Source of the DNA: an uncultured Oscillospiraceae bacterium
GTDB lineage: Bacteria; Bacillota_A; Clostridia; Oscillospirales; Oscillospiraceae
Assembly (NCBI GenBank): GCA_944385265.1
Contig: CALWWO010000139.1
Location: forward strand, 1 to 7,429
Direction: 5' to 3'
Length of the DNA stretch: 7,429 nucleotides
A program made the translations under genes and the position numbers. Below, one piece after another: positions 1 through 4,971 of this stretch. Numbering within the stretch: position 1 is the first letter of the stretch; every line of letters starts with the position of its first letter. Below the pieces are notes generated by a model. It made no database searches, was not told the origin of the DNA, and was given only the letters and a program-made list of their open reading frames with translations.

Positions 1-100
1 ACATTACGGCAGTGCTTGCGTTTACAACATCGACGACCTTGAGAGGAGCAACGTAAGCGAACTCAACAAGGCGGCAATCCGTGCTCAATACAAAGGCAAG
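1..100. repeat. Direct repeat, copy 1 (with 2242-2341)
   Basis: Bases 1-100 match 2242-2341 with four mismatches (75, 82, 96, 97); the first 74 bases are identical. It lies inside the lipoprotein coding region, in the same strand and frame in both places. Because copy 1 starts exactly at the window edge, the repeat may extend further left. Nucleotide identity this high, outside an otherwise divergent upstream region, points to a recent duplication or gene conversion. Confidence 0.95.
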
Positions 101-1171
101 CTTCTCATAATAATAGTTTGAAGCATATTCCGACGTACTGTGCAAGGTGTCGAGCTGAGGCTGCGACGTCACCATATACCCCTCATAAACAGGCGCCGCG
201 TCGATCTGGATTATATATCCGCCATAGTAATTGCTGTATTCTGCCCAGCACGCGGCGATATCCCATTCACCTATCCCCATACTGCCTATCATGGACAAAG
301 CCTTTTCGGCGGCTTTATCAAGATCCGCGGCAGTCGGCTCTGTCTGAGAAAAAAGACCGGAATTTTTAAAAGCCTCATTCATCGATTCAGCATCGAAATT
401 GGGGTCGTCAATAAACGTATAGATCATCTGCACGCGATAATCCTCCGCATCGCGATTGGCTACGTTGTAAACAAAGGGCACACCTTCGATATTTGAAGAG
501 GCGCAAATTTCAAGCGTTTTGTCATAATTTGCATCGTTTGACGGGGAGATATCGTAATGTGACTGCGGGAAATAAGTCCACAGGCACTCCGGACGCTCAT
601 CATCTTCGAGAGCGTTTTGATACTGCTTCTCATATTCCGCCAGGACTTCTAATCTGCTTTCCAATGTCGTTTGGATGCTTTCTTCGATTTCTTCGTCGCT
701 CCATATTCCTTTATAGGATTCGTGTTCCTGCGCTATATATTCATATGTTGAAGTTCGCCTCAAGCGAAGAATTTTTTCCTCAAGAGTGCTTTTTGATCCG
801 AAGGGAGAGTATTCATAAATGGTAGCGTCGCCGAACAGCACGTTTGCTATGTTTTCGGCAAGCGCCGGCGTTATGGGCTCCGGCGTCACCTGAATGACAG
901 GCATCGGGTTTCCGGTATAATCGATATCCGATACATCGATATTGAATTTGATTTTCCCATCTGTACTGGTAAAACTGTCTTTGTAACTTAATCCCTCCGG
1001 CGATGTATTTTCCGGCAGCGTATCTGATGAATCGGCGCTGCTGTTTAGAGCGGCTTCGAATCTGCCGTCGTTTTTTCCGGCGACGACCTCAGTATCAGGC
1101 GCAGCCTGGCAGCCGGAAAACAGGGAGAGAGTGATCATTATGCTTAAAACAAATGAAATCATTTTCCTCAT
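1..1171 (-). CDS. Putative surface lipoprotein, 3' part outside window (DUF6034-like)
   Basis: Reading leftward from ATG 1171-1169, 390 codons stay open to the window edge, so the C-terminus is missing. The start is well supported: AAAGGAGAT lies at 1186-1178, about 8 nt before the ATG. The N-terminus is a lipoprotein signal peptide: basic MRK, a hydrophobic core, then the lipobox FSGC with Cys21 as lipidation site. A Ser/Asp/Thr-rich linker follows to about residue 60, then a charged region with many Tyr and Glu and no catalytic motif I recognise. The C-terminal stretch near residues 350-390 (VLSTDCRLVEFAYVAPLKVV and following) is closely repeated in the remnant at 2117-2371, which shows how the missing end probably begins (SFDEIIERIKTQLSLDD). 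Overall character fits the DUF6034-type lipoproteins of gut Clostridia; that family name is from memory and tentative. Function unknown, probably outer face of the membrane. A perfect palindrome sits 35-67 bp upstream. Confidence 0.82.
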   Translation of the reverse strand, partial: MRKMISFVLSIMITLSLFSGCQAAPDTEVVAGKNDGRFEAALNSSADSSDTLPENTSPEGLSYKDSFTSTDGKIKFNIDVSDIDYTGNPMPVIQVTPEPITPALAENIANVLFGDATIYEYSPFGSKSTLEEKILRLRRTSTYEYIAQEHESYKGIWSDEEIEESIQTTLESRLEVLAEYEKQYQNALEDDERPECLWTYFPQSHYDISPSNDANYDKTLEICASSNIEGVPFVYNVANRDAEDYRVQMIYTFIDDPNFDAESMNEAFKNSGLFSQTEPTAADLDKAAEKALSMIGSMGIGEWDIAACWAEYSNYYGGYIIQIDAAPVYEGYMVTSQPQLDTLHSTSEYASNYYYEKLAFVLSTDCRLVEFAYVAPLKVVDVVNASTAVM

Positions 1172-1205
1172 GGCGAGATCTCCTTTATGGCGTATATAAG
1201 ATATC

Positions 1206-1238
1206 GTATGATTATGCGTCATTGACGCATAATCATAC
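1206..1238. promoter_or_regulatory. 33-bp perfect palindrome, candidate operator
   Basis: GTATGATTATGCGTCA at 1206-1221 is followed by one central T and then by its exact reverse complement at 1223-1238. It lies between the end of the peptidoglycan-binding gene (1267) and the start of the lipoprotein gene (1171), both on the minus strand. No T-run follows on either strand, so it is not a typical intrinsic terminator. A 16-bp perfect arm with one central base is a good form for a homodimer binding site, or for an mRNA hairpin in the intercistronic leader. The cognate protein is not identifiable. Confidence 0.6.
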
Positions 1239-1266
1239 TCTTGAATTATGTTTCAATAGAAACAAC

Positions 1267-1811
1267 TCACCAGGGGAATTGGAAAGAATTTAAGGTGCTG
1301 CTTCCATCGGTGTTATACACATAGGCAACCATATTAATGTCACGTATTGCCAATAAAATATCGCCGTTTCTGTTCGTGAAACCAATAGCAGAGTTTCCGG
1401 TACAATAATTCGCGTTGAAAACTATAGTTGTTGCATTTACTCCACTTAATACTCGCTCATTCATGGTGCCGGCCATAGTGCGCCAAGTTTCCGGTCCGAC
1501 GATTCCATCAACGCCAATGCCTTTGTTTTCTTGGAATTTTTTGACGGCAGATGTGGTGCCGGCTCCATAAATTCCGTCGGTCTTTCCACTTGTAAAGACG
1601 TCATAGGCCGTTGAAGAATTATAGCAGAGCATATATCGCTGTATAGCCATAACTTTTGGACCGCTTAATCCCTGTTGGAATGTTCCCCGGTTAGCCATGG
1701 CGTTTGTCCATTGGCTACTTAACGCTGCATAACTGTTATGTACAAAACAACAGCAGAGTACAATTACAAGCGCGATACAAACAACAGATTTTAATGATTT
1801 TGTTTTTTTAT
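1267..1811 (-). CDS. Secreted peptidoglycan-binding protein, start codon apparently lost
   Basis: The minus-strand frame ending at TGA 1269-1267 encodes a signal peptide (KKTKSLK, then a hydrophobic run VVCIALVIVLCCCFV, then HNSYA with likely cleavage after Ala), a PG_binding_1 domain and a C-terminal tail of about 60 residues. The domain is recognised by GLSGPKVMAIQRYM, TDGIYGAGTTSAVKKFQ and VDGIVGPETW, the usual DGxxGxxT/AVxxFQ/DGxxGxxTW pattern. Such domains hold proteins on cell-wall peptidoglycan; no hydrolase domain is present. The tail (residues after TMAGTMNERVL) is not recognised. The first in-frame ATG is 1698, inside the mature protein, which would give 143 aa without export signal. 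Upstream, a perfect AAAGGAGG is followed by ATAAAAAAAC where ATGAAAAAAAC would restore a 181-aa protein: one missing G after base 1810 explains it. Either a genuine start-loss mutation, a sequencing/assembly error, or use of a non-standard start. Confidence 0.75.
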
Positions 1812-1818
1812 TGTGAAT

Positions 1819-1826
1819 CCTCCTTT
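1819..1826 (-). promoter_or_regulatory. Ribosome binding site AAAGGAGG of the peptidoglycan-binding gene
   Basis: AAAGGAGG reads 1826 to 1819 on the minus strand, 7 nt before the ATA at 1811-1809. This near-ideal site has no ATG, GTG or TTG at proper distance in the signal-peptide frame. It shows where translation was meant to begin and argues against the internal ATG at 1698 as the ancestral start. Confidence 0.75.
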
Positions 1827-1936
1827 ATTTTGATTTTTGCTTTTGACCATCATAATAAATTATTTATTTTCACCTCCCAGGGCAATTAAATACATCAAAA
1901 AATCAGATAAAGAGCGGACTTTTTAGTTCAACGCGT

Positions 1937-1968
1937 TTTTATAATCAGACAATCAGATTTTATAATCA
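1937..1968. repeat. Tandem 11-bp direct repeat, 21-bp phasing
   Basis: TTTTATAATCA occurs at 1937-1947 and again at 1958-1968, a centre spacing of 21 bp or two helical turns. The pair lies just downstream of the candidate -10 at 1979-1974 (minus strand), around the expected transcription start of the peptidoglycan-binding gene. The placement would suit a repressor, but the local DNA is very A/T-rich and chance is possible. Confidence 0.35.
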
Positions 1969-1973
1969 TAATT

Positions 1974-2002
1974 ATTATACAACAAGCACAACAAAAATAC
2001 AA
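1974..2002 (-). promoter_or_regulatory. Candidate sigma-A promoter for the peptidoglycan-binding gene
   Basis: On the minus strand TTGTAT (2002-1997) is separated by 17 bp from a perfect TATAAT (1979-1974). The -35 is weak (3 of 6). A start near 1967 would give a leader of about 155 nt before the ribosome binding site region. The surrounding 1870-2040 stretch is A/T-rich and holds no gene I can support. Confidence 0.35.
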
Positions 2003-2043
2003 TATAATTTTAATAATTATTAAAAAATTGAACAACAGGAGAC

Positions 2044-2112
2044 TCGGCAGAAGAGTATAACCTGTTCTTACGTACGGTAAGCGTAACTGTCGATGCTCCC
2101 ATTGTATCCGCA
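2044..2112. repeat. 69-bp degenerate repeat, copy A (with 3400-3468)
   Basis: Aligned without gaps at a constant offset of 1356, 58 of 69 bases match 3400-3468; nine of the 11 differences are transitions. It directly follows the lipoprotein remnant. Four of the first five differences (2049, 2052, 2055, 2058), and also 2073, fall at one codon phase, which suggests a once-coding segment. One reading is plus-strand SAEEYNLFLRTVSVT against SAEDYDLFLRAVSVT in copy B. The other is minus-strand ADTMGASTVTLTVRKNRLYS, where copy B has a stop. I do not recognise the parent gene. Confidence 0.7.
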
Positions 2113-2116
2113 AGGT

Positions 2117-2371
2117 TCATAATGGCGCTTGTTTTAACGTTCTATTTTTAATATTTAGAATATACTGTACTATATGACGAGCATTAAGCATATCGTCAAG
2201 TGAAAGCTGGGTTTTTATCCTTTCGATTATCTCATCAAATGACATTACGGCAGTGCTTGCGTTTACAACATCGACGACCTTGAGAGGAGCAACGTAAGCG
2301 AACTCAACAAGGCGGAAATCCGCGCTCAATACAAAGCGAAGTTGTACGACCTTTACCGTATATTCGCGCAT
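2117..2371 (-). pseudogene. C-terminal remnant of a second lipoprotein gene
   Basis: This 84-codon open frame matches the C-terminal part of the lipoprotein at 1-1171: FVLSADFRLVEFAYVAPLKV against FVLSTDCRLVEFAYVAPLKV, then VDVVNASTAVM in both. It has no signal peptide and no ribosome binding site; its only ATG (2371-2369) sits inside the T-run of the permease terminator. Residues 1-12 (MREYTVKVVQLR) are already unlike the intact copy. The end (NIKNRTLKQAPL) may be a frame-shifted or truncated tail, since the sequence runs straight into repeat copy A. I read it as a truncated paralogue left by deletion or recombination, probably untranslated. It is still useful as a guide to the missing end of the intact gene. 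Confidence 0.75.
2242..2341. repeat. Direct repeat, copy 2 (with 1-100)
   Basis: It matches bases 1-100 at 96 of 100 positions. Identity falls away past 2341, that is, towards the 5' side of the coding strand. The repeat is internal to the lipoprotein remnant. Confidence 0.95.
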
Positions 2372-2393
2372 AAAAAACCACCATTTGGCGGTT
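2372..2393 (-). terminator. Intrinsic terminator of the TauE/SafE gene
   Basis: Read on the minus strand, AACCGCC-AAAT-GGTGGTT forms a 7-bp stem (one G-U pair) with a 4-base loop, followed by six T (2377-2372). It begins 8 bases after the permease stop codon, so it ends that transcript and separates it from the lipoprotein remnant. Confidence 0.8.
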
Positions 2394-2401
2394 GCAGGCT
2401 C

Positions 2402-3196
2402 CTAATCGAGGATGCCCATATATTTGATCGTATTGTAAATATTGATACAGATAATCACGATCATCAGGGCAATAAACAGTTTATTAACTGTATTTTCGTT
2501 AATTTTTTTGTTGATTGCGCGTCCACAGATGCCGCCGCCGATACCACAGACGATCATACCAACTAACAACACGATCGAAATCTGTGAAAGATCGGTAGTA
2601 AACAGGGAGAGTCCTACGTTAGTGATCTGGGAAAACAAGATGATATACAGTGAATTTTGTGCTGCCTCTTTAGTCCCCATCGTAAAGAAGTAATGTAATA
2701 CGACCAGATTAATTGGTCCTCCGCCGATGCCAAGGAACGAAGAACAGCCGCCAAGGACAAAGCCAATGAGCAAACAGATAAACATATTAGTCACACGCAG
2801 GGTGTTGACTTTCTCTTTGCCGATCGTGTAGCTCAGTGTGCATAATGTAATCAGCATTAAGACAAATGCCTGTACAGCACCGGCGGTATTTGGTGTATCA
2901 AACAGGGTTTCTACATATGAGAATAATTCTTTTCCAAAAAGACCGCCAATAGTTGCGCCAATGGCTAGTGGTGTACCCAGCTTCATATTGATAACGGAAT
3001 CCTTAGCAATTTTGGCTTTGATGACCGAATACATCGTCATGGACAATACCGTACAGCCGGAGAGAAAATTGATGCTGGAAACATCTAATGCACCGAAGGC
3101 ATCCATGACAGGTTTAATGATGATGCCACCGCCGATGCCACAAATAGCGCCAATGATCGAAGCGCCGAAGCTGATCAGAAAAAATAAAGCAGACAT
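2402..3196 (-). CDS. TauE/SafE (DUF81) family membrane permease
   Basis: A 264-residue, very hydrophobic protein, the normal length for the TauE/SafE family of anion exporters and permeases (members move sulfite, sulfoacetate and other organosulfur or organic anions). The two-repeat architecture is visible: GAICGIGGGIIIKPV at residues 16-30 and GGCSSFLGIGGGPINLVV at about 149-166 are the paired glycine-rich signatures opening each half. About eight membrane segments are expected; I counted hydrophobic stretches only by eye. The start ATG 3196 has GAGAGG about 9 nt upstream. The substrate cannot be inferred: no sulfur-metabolism gene is adjacent. It has its own promoter with overlapping dyad and its own terminator, so it is monocistronic. 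A 42-bp part of its second motif (2717-2758) recurs inverted at 3369-3410. Confidence 0.92.
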   Translation of the reverse strand: MSALFFLISFGASIIGAICGIGGGIIIKPVMDAFGALDVSSINFLSGCTVLSMTMYSVIKAKIAKDSVINMKLGTPLAIGATIGGLFGKELFSYVETLFDTPNTAGAVQAFVLMLITLCTLSYTIGKEKVNTLRVTNMFICLLIGFVLGGCSSFLGIGGGPINLVVLHYFFTMGTKEAAQNSLYIILFSQITNVGLSLFTTDLSQISIVLLVGMIVCGIGGGICGRAINKKINENTVNKLFIALMIVIICINIYNTIKYMGILD

Positions 3197-3253
3197 AGCG
3201 ATTTACCTCTCTCAAATAAATGTCGAATGATTACATCAAAGCTCCGGTATGAG

Positions 3254-3281
3254 AACCGACTGTTAGTATTATAACACGGTT
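3254..3281. promoter_or_regulatory. Imperfect dyad over the permease promoter, candidate operator
   Basis: AACCGACTGTTA (3254-3265) and TAACACGGTT (3272-3281) are inverted arms (AACCG..TGTTA / TAACA..CGGTT) with two extra bases in the left arm. They flank and cover the -10 at 3273-3268. A protein bound here would block the promoter, so regulated expression of the permease is plausible. No cognate regulator is identified; the LysR gene next door is a candidate only by position. Confidence 0.4.
3268..3276 (-). promoter_or_regulatory. Extended -10 promoter of the TauE/SafE gene
   Basis: Minus-strand TGTTATAAT (3276-3268) is a perfect extended -10 (TGnTATAAT). No good -35 stands at 17 bp (ATACAA there; TTGATA lies 20 bp away), which an extended -10 can tolerate. 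A start near 3261 gives a leader of about 65 nt. Confidence 0.6.
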
Positions 3282-3368
3282 TGCGCTATTTTGTATCAAC
3301 TGTCCAACAAGAAGCAAGCGTGAATTTTTCATACAGGCTGATATTTTATATGTTCTATGCAGTATCTT

Positions 3369-3410
3369 GTCATAGGGAGCTGTTTTTCGTTCCTTGGCAT
3401 CGGCGGAGGA
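3369..3410 (+). pseudogene. Fragment of a second TauE/SafE gene
   Basis: Plus-strand bases 3369-3410 match the reverse complement of 2717-2758 with five mismatches in 42; the last 30 bases differ at one position only. In frame they encode VIGSCFSFLGIGGG against VLGGCSSFLGIGGG of the intact permease. Neither flank continues the match: upstream (3300-3368) has stops, and downstream it changes directly into repeat copy B. It is far too short to be functional. The gene-free interval 3197-3539 holds only this fragment, repeat copy B and the permease promoter. Confidence 0.6.
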
Positions 3411-3468
3411 TTACGACCTGTTCTTACGCGCGGTAAGCGTAACTGCCGGTGCTCTCCTTGTATCCGCA
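3400..3468. repeat. 69-bp degenerate repeat, copy B (with 2044-2112)
   Basis: 58 of 69 bases match copy A. Its first 11 bases (TCGGCGGAGGA, 3400-3410) are also the last bases of the TauE fragment, so the two homologies overlap there. Bases 3469-3539 continue with a sequence I do not recognise. Confidence 0.7.
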
Positions 3469-3539
3469 GGACGTATTCTATCGCTTGCAGCTACCGAGGC
3501 AGGCAACAATCCTACTTGGCTGACAGCAGAGTCGCATCC

Positions 3540-3567
3540 TTGAGTTTTGCGGTATTTTTGGTAAAAT
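3540..3567 (+). promoter_or_regulatory. Candidate promoter of the LysR-type regulator gene
   Basis: TTGAGT (3540-3545), a 16-bp spacer and TAAAAT (3562-3567) make a fair sigma-A promoter upstream of the regulator. The leader would be roughly 90 nt. Confidence 0.4.
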
Positions 3568-3666
3568 ATATATCATATGAGTTAAAAGAAATTTTGAAAA
3601 ACAGCCAAAACAGCTGAAAGGCAAATAATCAAGCGGAGGTCCGTTGCGGAAAGGACGGTGAACCGT

Positions 3667-4563
3667 ATGTACAATCCTCAACTTGATACATTCATCTGCG
3701 TTATTGAATCAGGCAGCTTCAATAAAGCGGCTGAGCGCCTGTATATCTCTCCGCCGGCAGTTATCAAGCAGATCAATCTGCTGGAGGGAAGCCTTGGACT
3801 GCGGCTTTTTGATCGCACGCACCGCGGCTTGAAGCCGACAAAAGCCGGACAATCCCTTTATCAGGACGCAAAATACATAATCCAGTACTGCAAGGATTCA
3901 GTCACGCGGGCGAAAAACGCCATGCAGGAGAGCGAAAACCTGATACGGATCGGCACATCGCCCATGACGCCGGCTCAGGTGCTGGTAGATCTGTGGCCAA
4001 AGCTTCAGGACTACTGCCCAAACATCAAATTCCAGCTTGTCCCGTTTGACAATACGCCGGAAAACGCCCGTGAGATACTGGGGAATCTGGGGCAGAACAT
4101 AGACGTTGTGGCAGGGATATTCGACGAGACGATGTTAAACCTTCGCAAATGCGCCGGATTGGAAATTTCTCGGGAGCCTATCTGCTGCGCCGTATCTATC
4201 CACCACAGGCTTGCTCAGAAGGACAGGATGACGGTGCAGGACCTATACGGCGAAAAGCTGATGCTTATGCACAGAGACTGGAGCCGTTACGTCGATCTGC
4301 TGCGGGACGATATATGGAAAAACCACCCTCAGATCCAGATAGTGGATTTCGATTTTTATGATGTGGCTGCGTTCAACCAATGCGAAAACAACAACTGCGT
4401 GCTTATGGCTGTGGAAAATTGGCGGTATGTGCACCCGCTTTTAAAGATCATACCGGTGGACTGGGGGTATACGATACCGTTCGGTCTGCTGCACTCGCCG
4501 TCTCCGTCGCCAATGGTAGAGCAATTTCTAAGCGCGGTGAAAAAAGCGGCGGCGAAAGGTTGA
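3667..4563 (+). CDS. LysR-type transcriptional regulator
   Basis: A 298-residue protein of typical LTTR length. Residues 1-60 form the winged helix-turn-helix: LDTFICVIESGSFNKAAERL, then YISPPAVIKQINLLEGSLG, then LFDRTHRGLKPTKAG, close to the family consensus. Residues from about 90 (LIRIGTSPM) to the end are the periplasmic-binding-protein-like effector domain. I prefer ATG 3667 over the in-frame GTG 3658, because LTTRs begin a few residues before LDTF and AAGGA (3651-3655) is 11 nt from the ATG but only 2 nt from the GTG. The gene ends with its own terminator, and the enzymes downstream lie on the same strand rather than divergently. It probably controls the downstream oxidoreductase genes in response to a small ligand; this is inferred from position alone. 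Confidence 0.93.
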   Translation: MYNPQLDTFICVIESGSFNKAAERLYISPPAVIKQINLLEGSLGLRLFDRTHRGLKPTKAGQSLYQDAKYIIQYCKDSVTRAKNAMQESENLIRIGTSPMTPAQVLVDLWPKLQDYCPNIKFQLVPFDNTPENAREILGNLGQNIDVVAGIFDETMLNLRKCAGLEISREPICCAVSIHHRLAQKDRMTVQDLYGEKLMLMHRDWSRYVDLLRDDIWKNHPQIQIVDFDFYDVAAFNQCENNNCVLMAVENWRYVHPLLKIIPVDWGYTIPFGLLHSPSPSPMVEQFLSAVKKAAAKG

Positions 4564-4601
4564 AGCAGGGCTATTAACCCTTGAGTAATCACTGGATAAC
4601 T

Positions 4602-4632
4602 AAACGAGACTTCTTAAAAAGTCTCGTTTTTT
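4602..4632 (+). terminator. Strong intrinsic terminator after the regulator
   Basis: AAACGAGACT (4602-4611) pairs perfectly with AGTCTCGTTT (4620-4629), plus one further inner T-A pair, around a short A/T-rich loop; the T-run is 4627-4632. It isolates the regulator transcript from the enzyme genes. Confidence 0.93.
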
Positions 4633-4633
4633 C

Positions 4634-4767
4634 TATAATATGGACAGTAAAAAGATAATGCAGAGCTCAAGGCGGTATGCCGGCGTGCTATATCCCATAA
4701 AAAGCAAATTACCGGCAGACGGCATGGCGGGGTATAGGTTTGTTAAAACGAAAGGGAGCTGTTAATA
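4634..4767 (+). promoter_or_regulatory. Leader region of the oxidoreductase genes, weak promoter candidate
   Basis: Because a terminator ends at 4632 and the genes downstream need a promoter, one should lie here. The only clear hexamer is TATAAT at 4634-4639, but its -35 (about 4611-4616) would fall in the terminator stem and is poor. TTACCG...TATAGG near 4730 (18-bp spacer) is a second weak option. ATGCCG and CGGCAT occur as inverted arms about 45 bp apart. A LysR-dependent promoter often has a poor -35, so this fits activation but does not show it. Confidence 0.3.
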
Positions 4768-4945
4768 ATGAAAAAAAGTAATGGTTTTAACCGGAGCAAA
4801 CTATTCCGGGACGGTGGACGAGATCGCCAATGTCGCCGAATTGCTGATGAGCGATAAAGGCGCGTTTATTACGGGGTCCGATTTCCTCATCGACGGCGGC
4901 GCAACGGCGTCGTACTTCTACGGTCCGCTGCGTCCGCAGGAATAA
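4768..4945 (+). pseudogene. Internally deleted short-chain dehydrogenase (SDR)
   Basis: After GGGAG (4754-4758), ATG 4768 begins an SDR-like start, MKK-VMVLTGANYSG, the first Rossmann strand with its TGA-x-x-x-G cofactor motif. Within two residues it joins DEIANVAELLMSDKGAFITG and SDFLIDGG, the C-terminal SDR signature (A..LLSD.A.FITG..L.IDGG), ending at TAA 4943-4945. The whole middle is absent, including the Asn/Ser/YxxxK catalytic residues: about 50-60 residues remain of the usual 250 or so. In addition, the A-run 4771-4777 has seven A where six would keep ATG in frame; as written the ATG frame ends after 29 codons. An internal ATG 4781 could give 54 residues, without catalytic residues. 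It is therefore a dead SDR gene that once headed the enzyme operon. Confidence 0.85.
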
Positions 4946-4971
4946 AACTATTTTTTCAGGAGGTGTCCGAT

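Noticed and set aside
140..825. Plus-strand open frames in the first 825 bases
   Set aside because: They are opposite the lipoprotein reading frame, which has a lipobox, a ribosome binding site and 390 open codons.
1206..1238. Palindrome as a rho-independent terminator or as a CRISPR or transposon end
   Set aside because: No T-run on either strand, no second copy in the window, no transposase or cas gene.
1792..1852. Possible 20-codon leader peptide (MMVKSKNQNKGG...) overlapping the ribosome binding site of the peptidoglycan-binding gene
   Set aside because: Its upstream GGGAGG is about 19 nt away, too far, and the frame exists only because of the missing G at the start codon.
1704..1889. 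Plus-strand 61-codon frame
   Set aside because: It is antisense to the signal peptide and leader of the peptidoglycan-binding gene and has no domain or ribosome binding site.
3357..3617. Plus-strand 86-codon frame as a real small gene
   Set aside because: It begins in the TauE fragment and passes through repeat copy B and the LysR promoter; it has no ribosome binding site and looks like fused remnants.
4771..4778. A-run followed by G as a programmed -1 frameshift site
   Set aside because: The shift needed to join the two parts of the SDR remnant is +1, not -1, and the product would still lack the catalytic core. Slippage or mutation in a dead gene is simpler.
4963..4971. GTG 4963 as start of the alcohol dehydrogenase
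   Set aside because: It overlaps the AGGAGG ribosome binding site that correctly serves ATG 4972.
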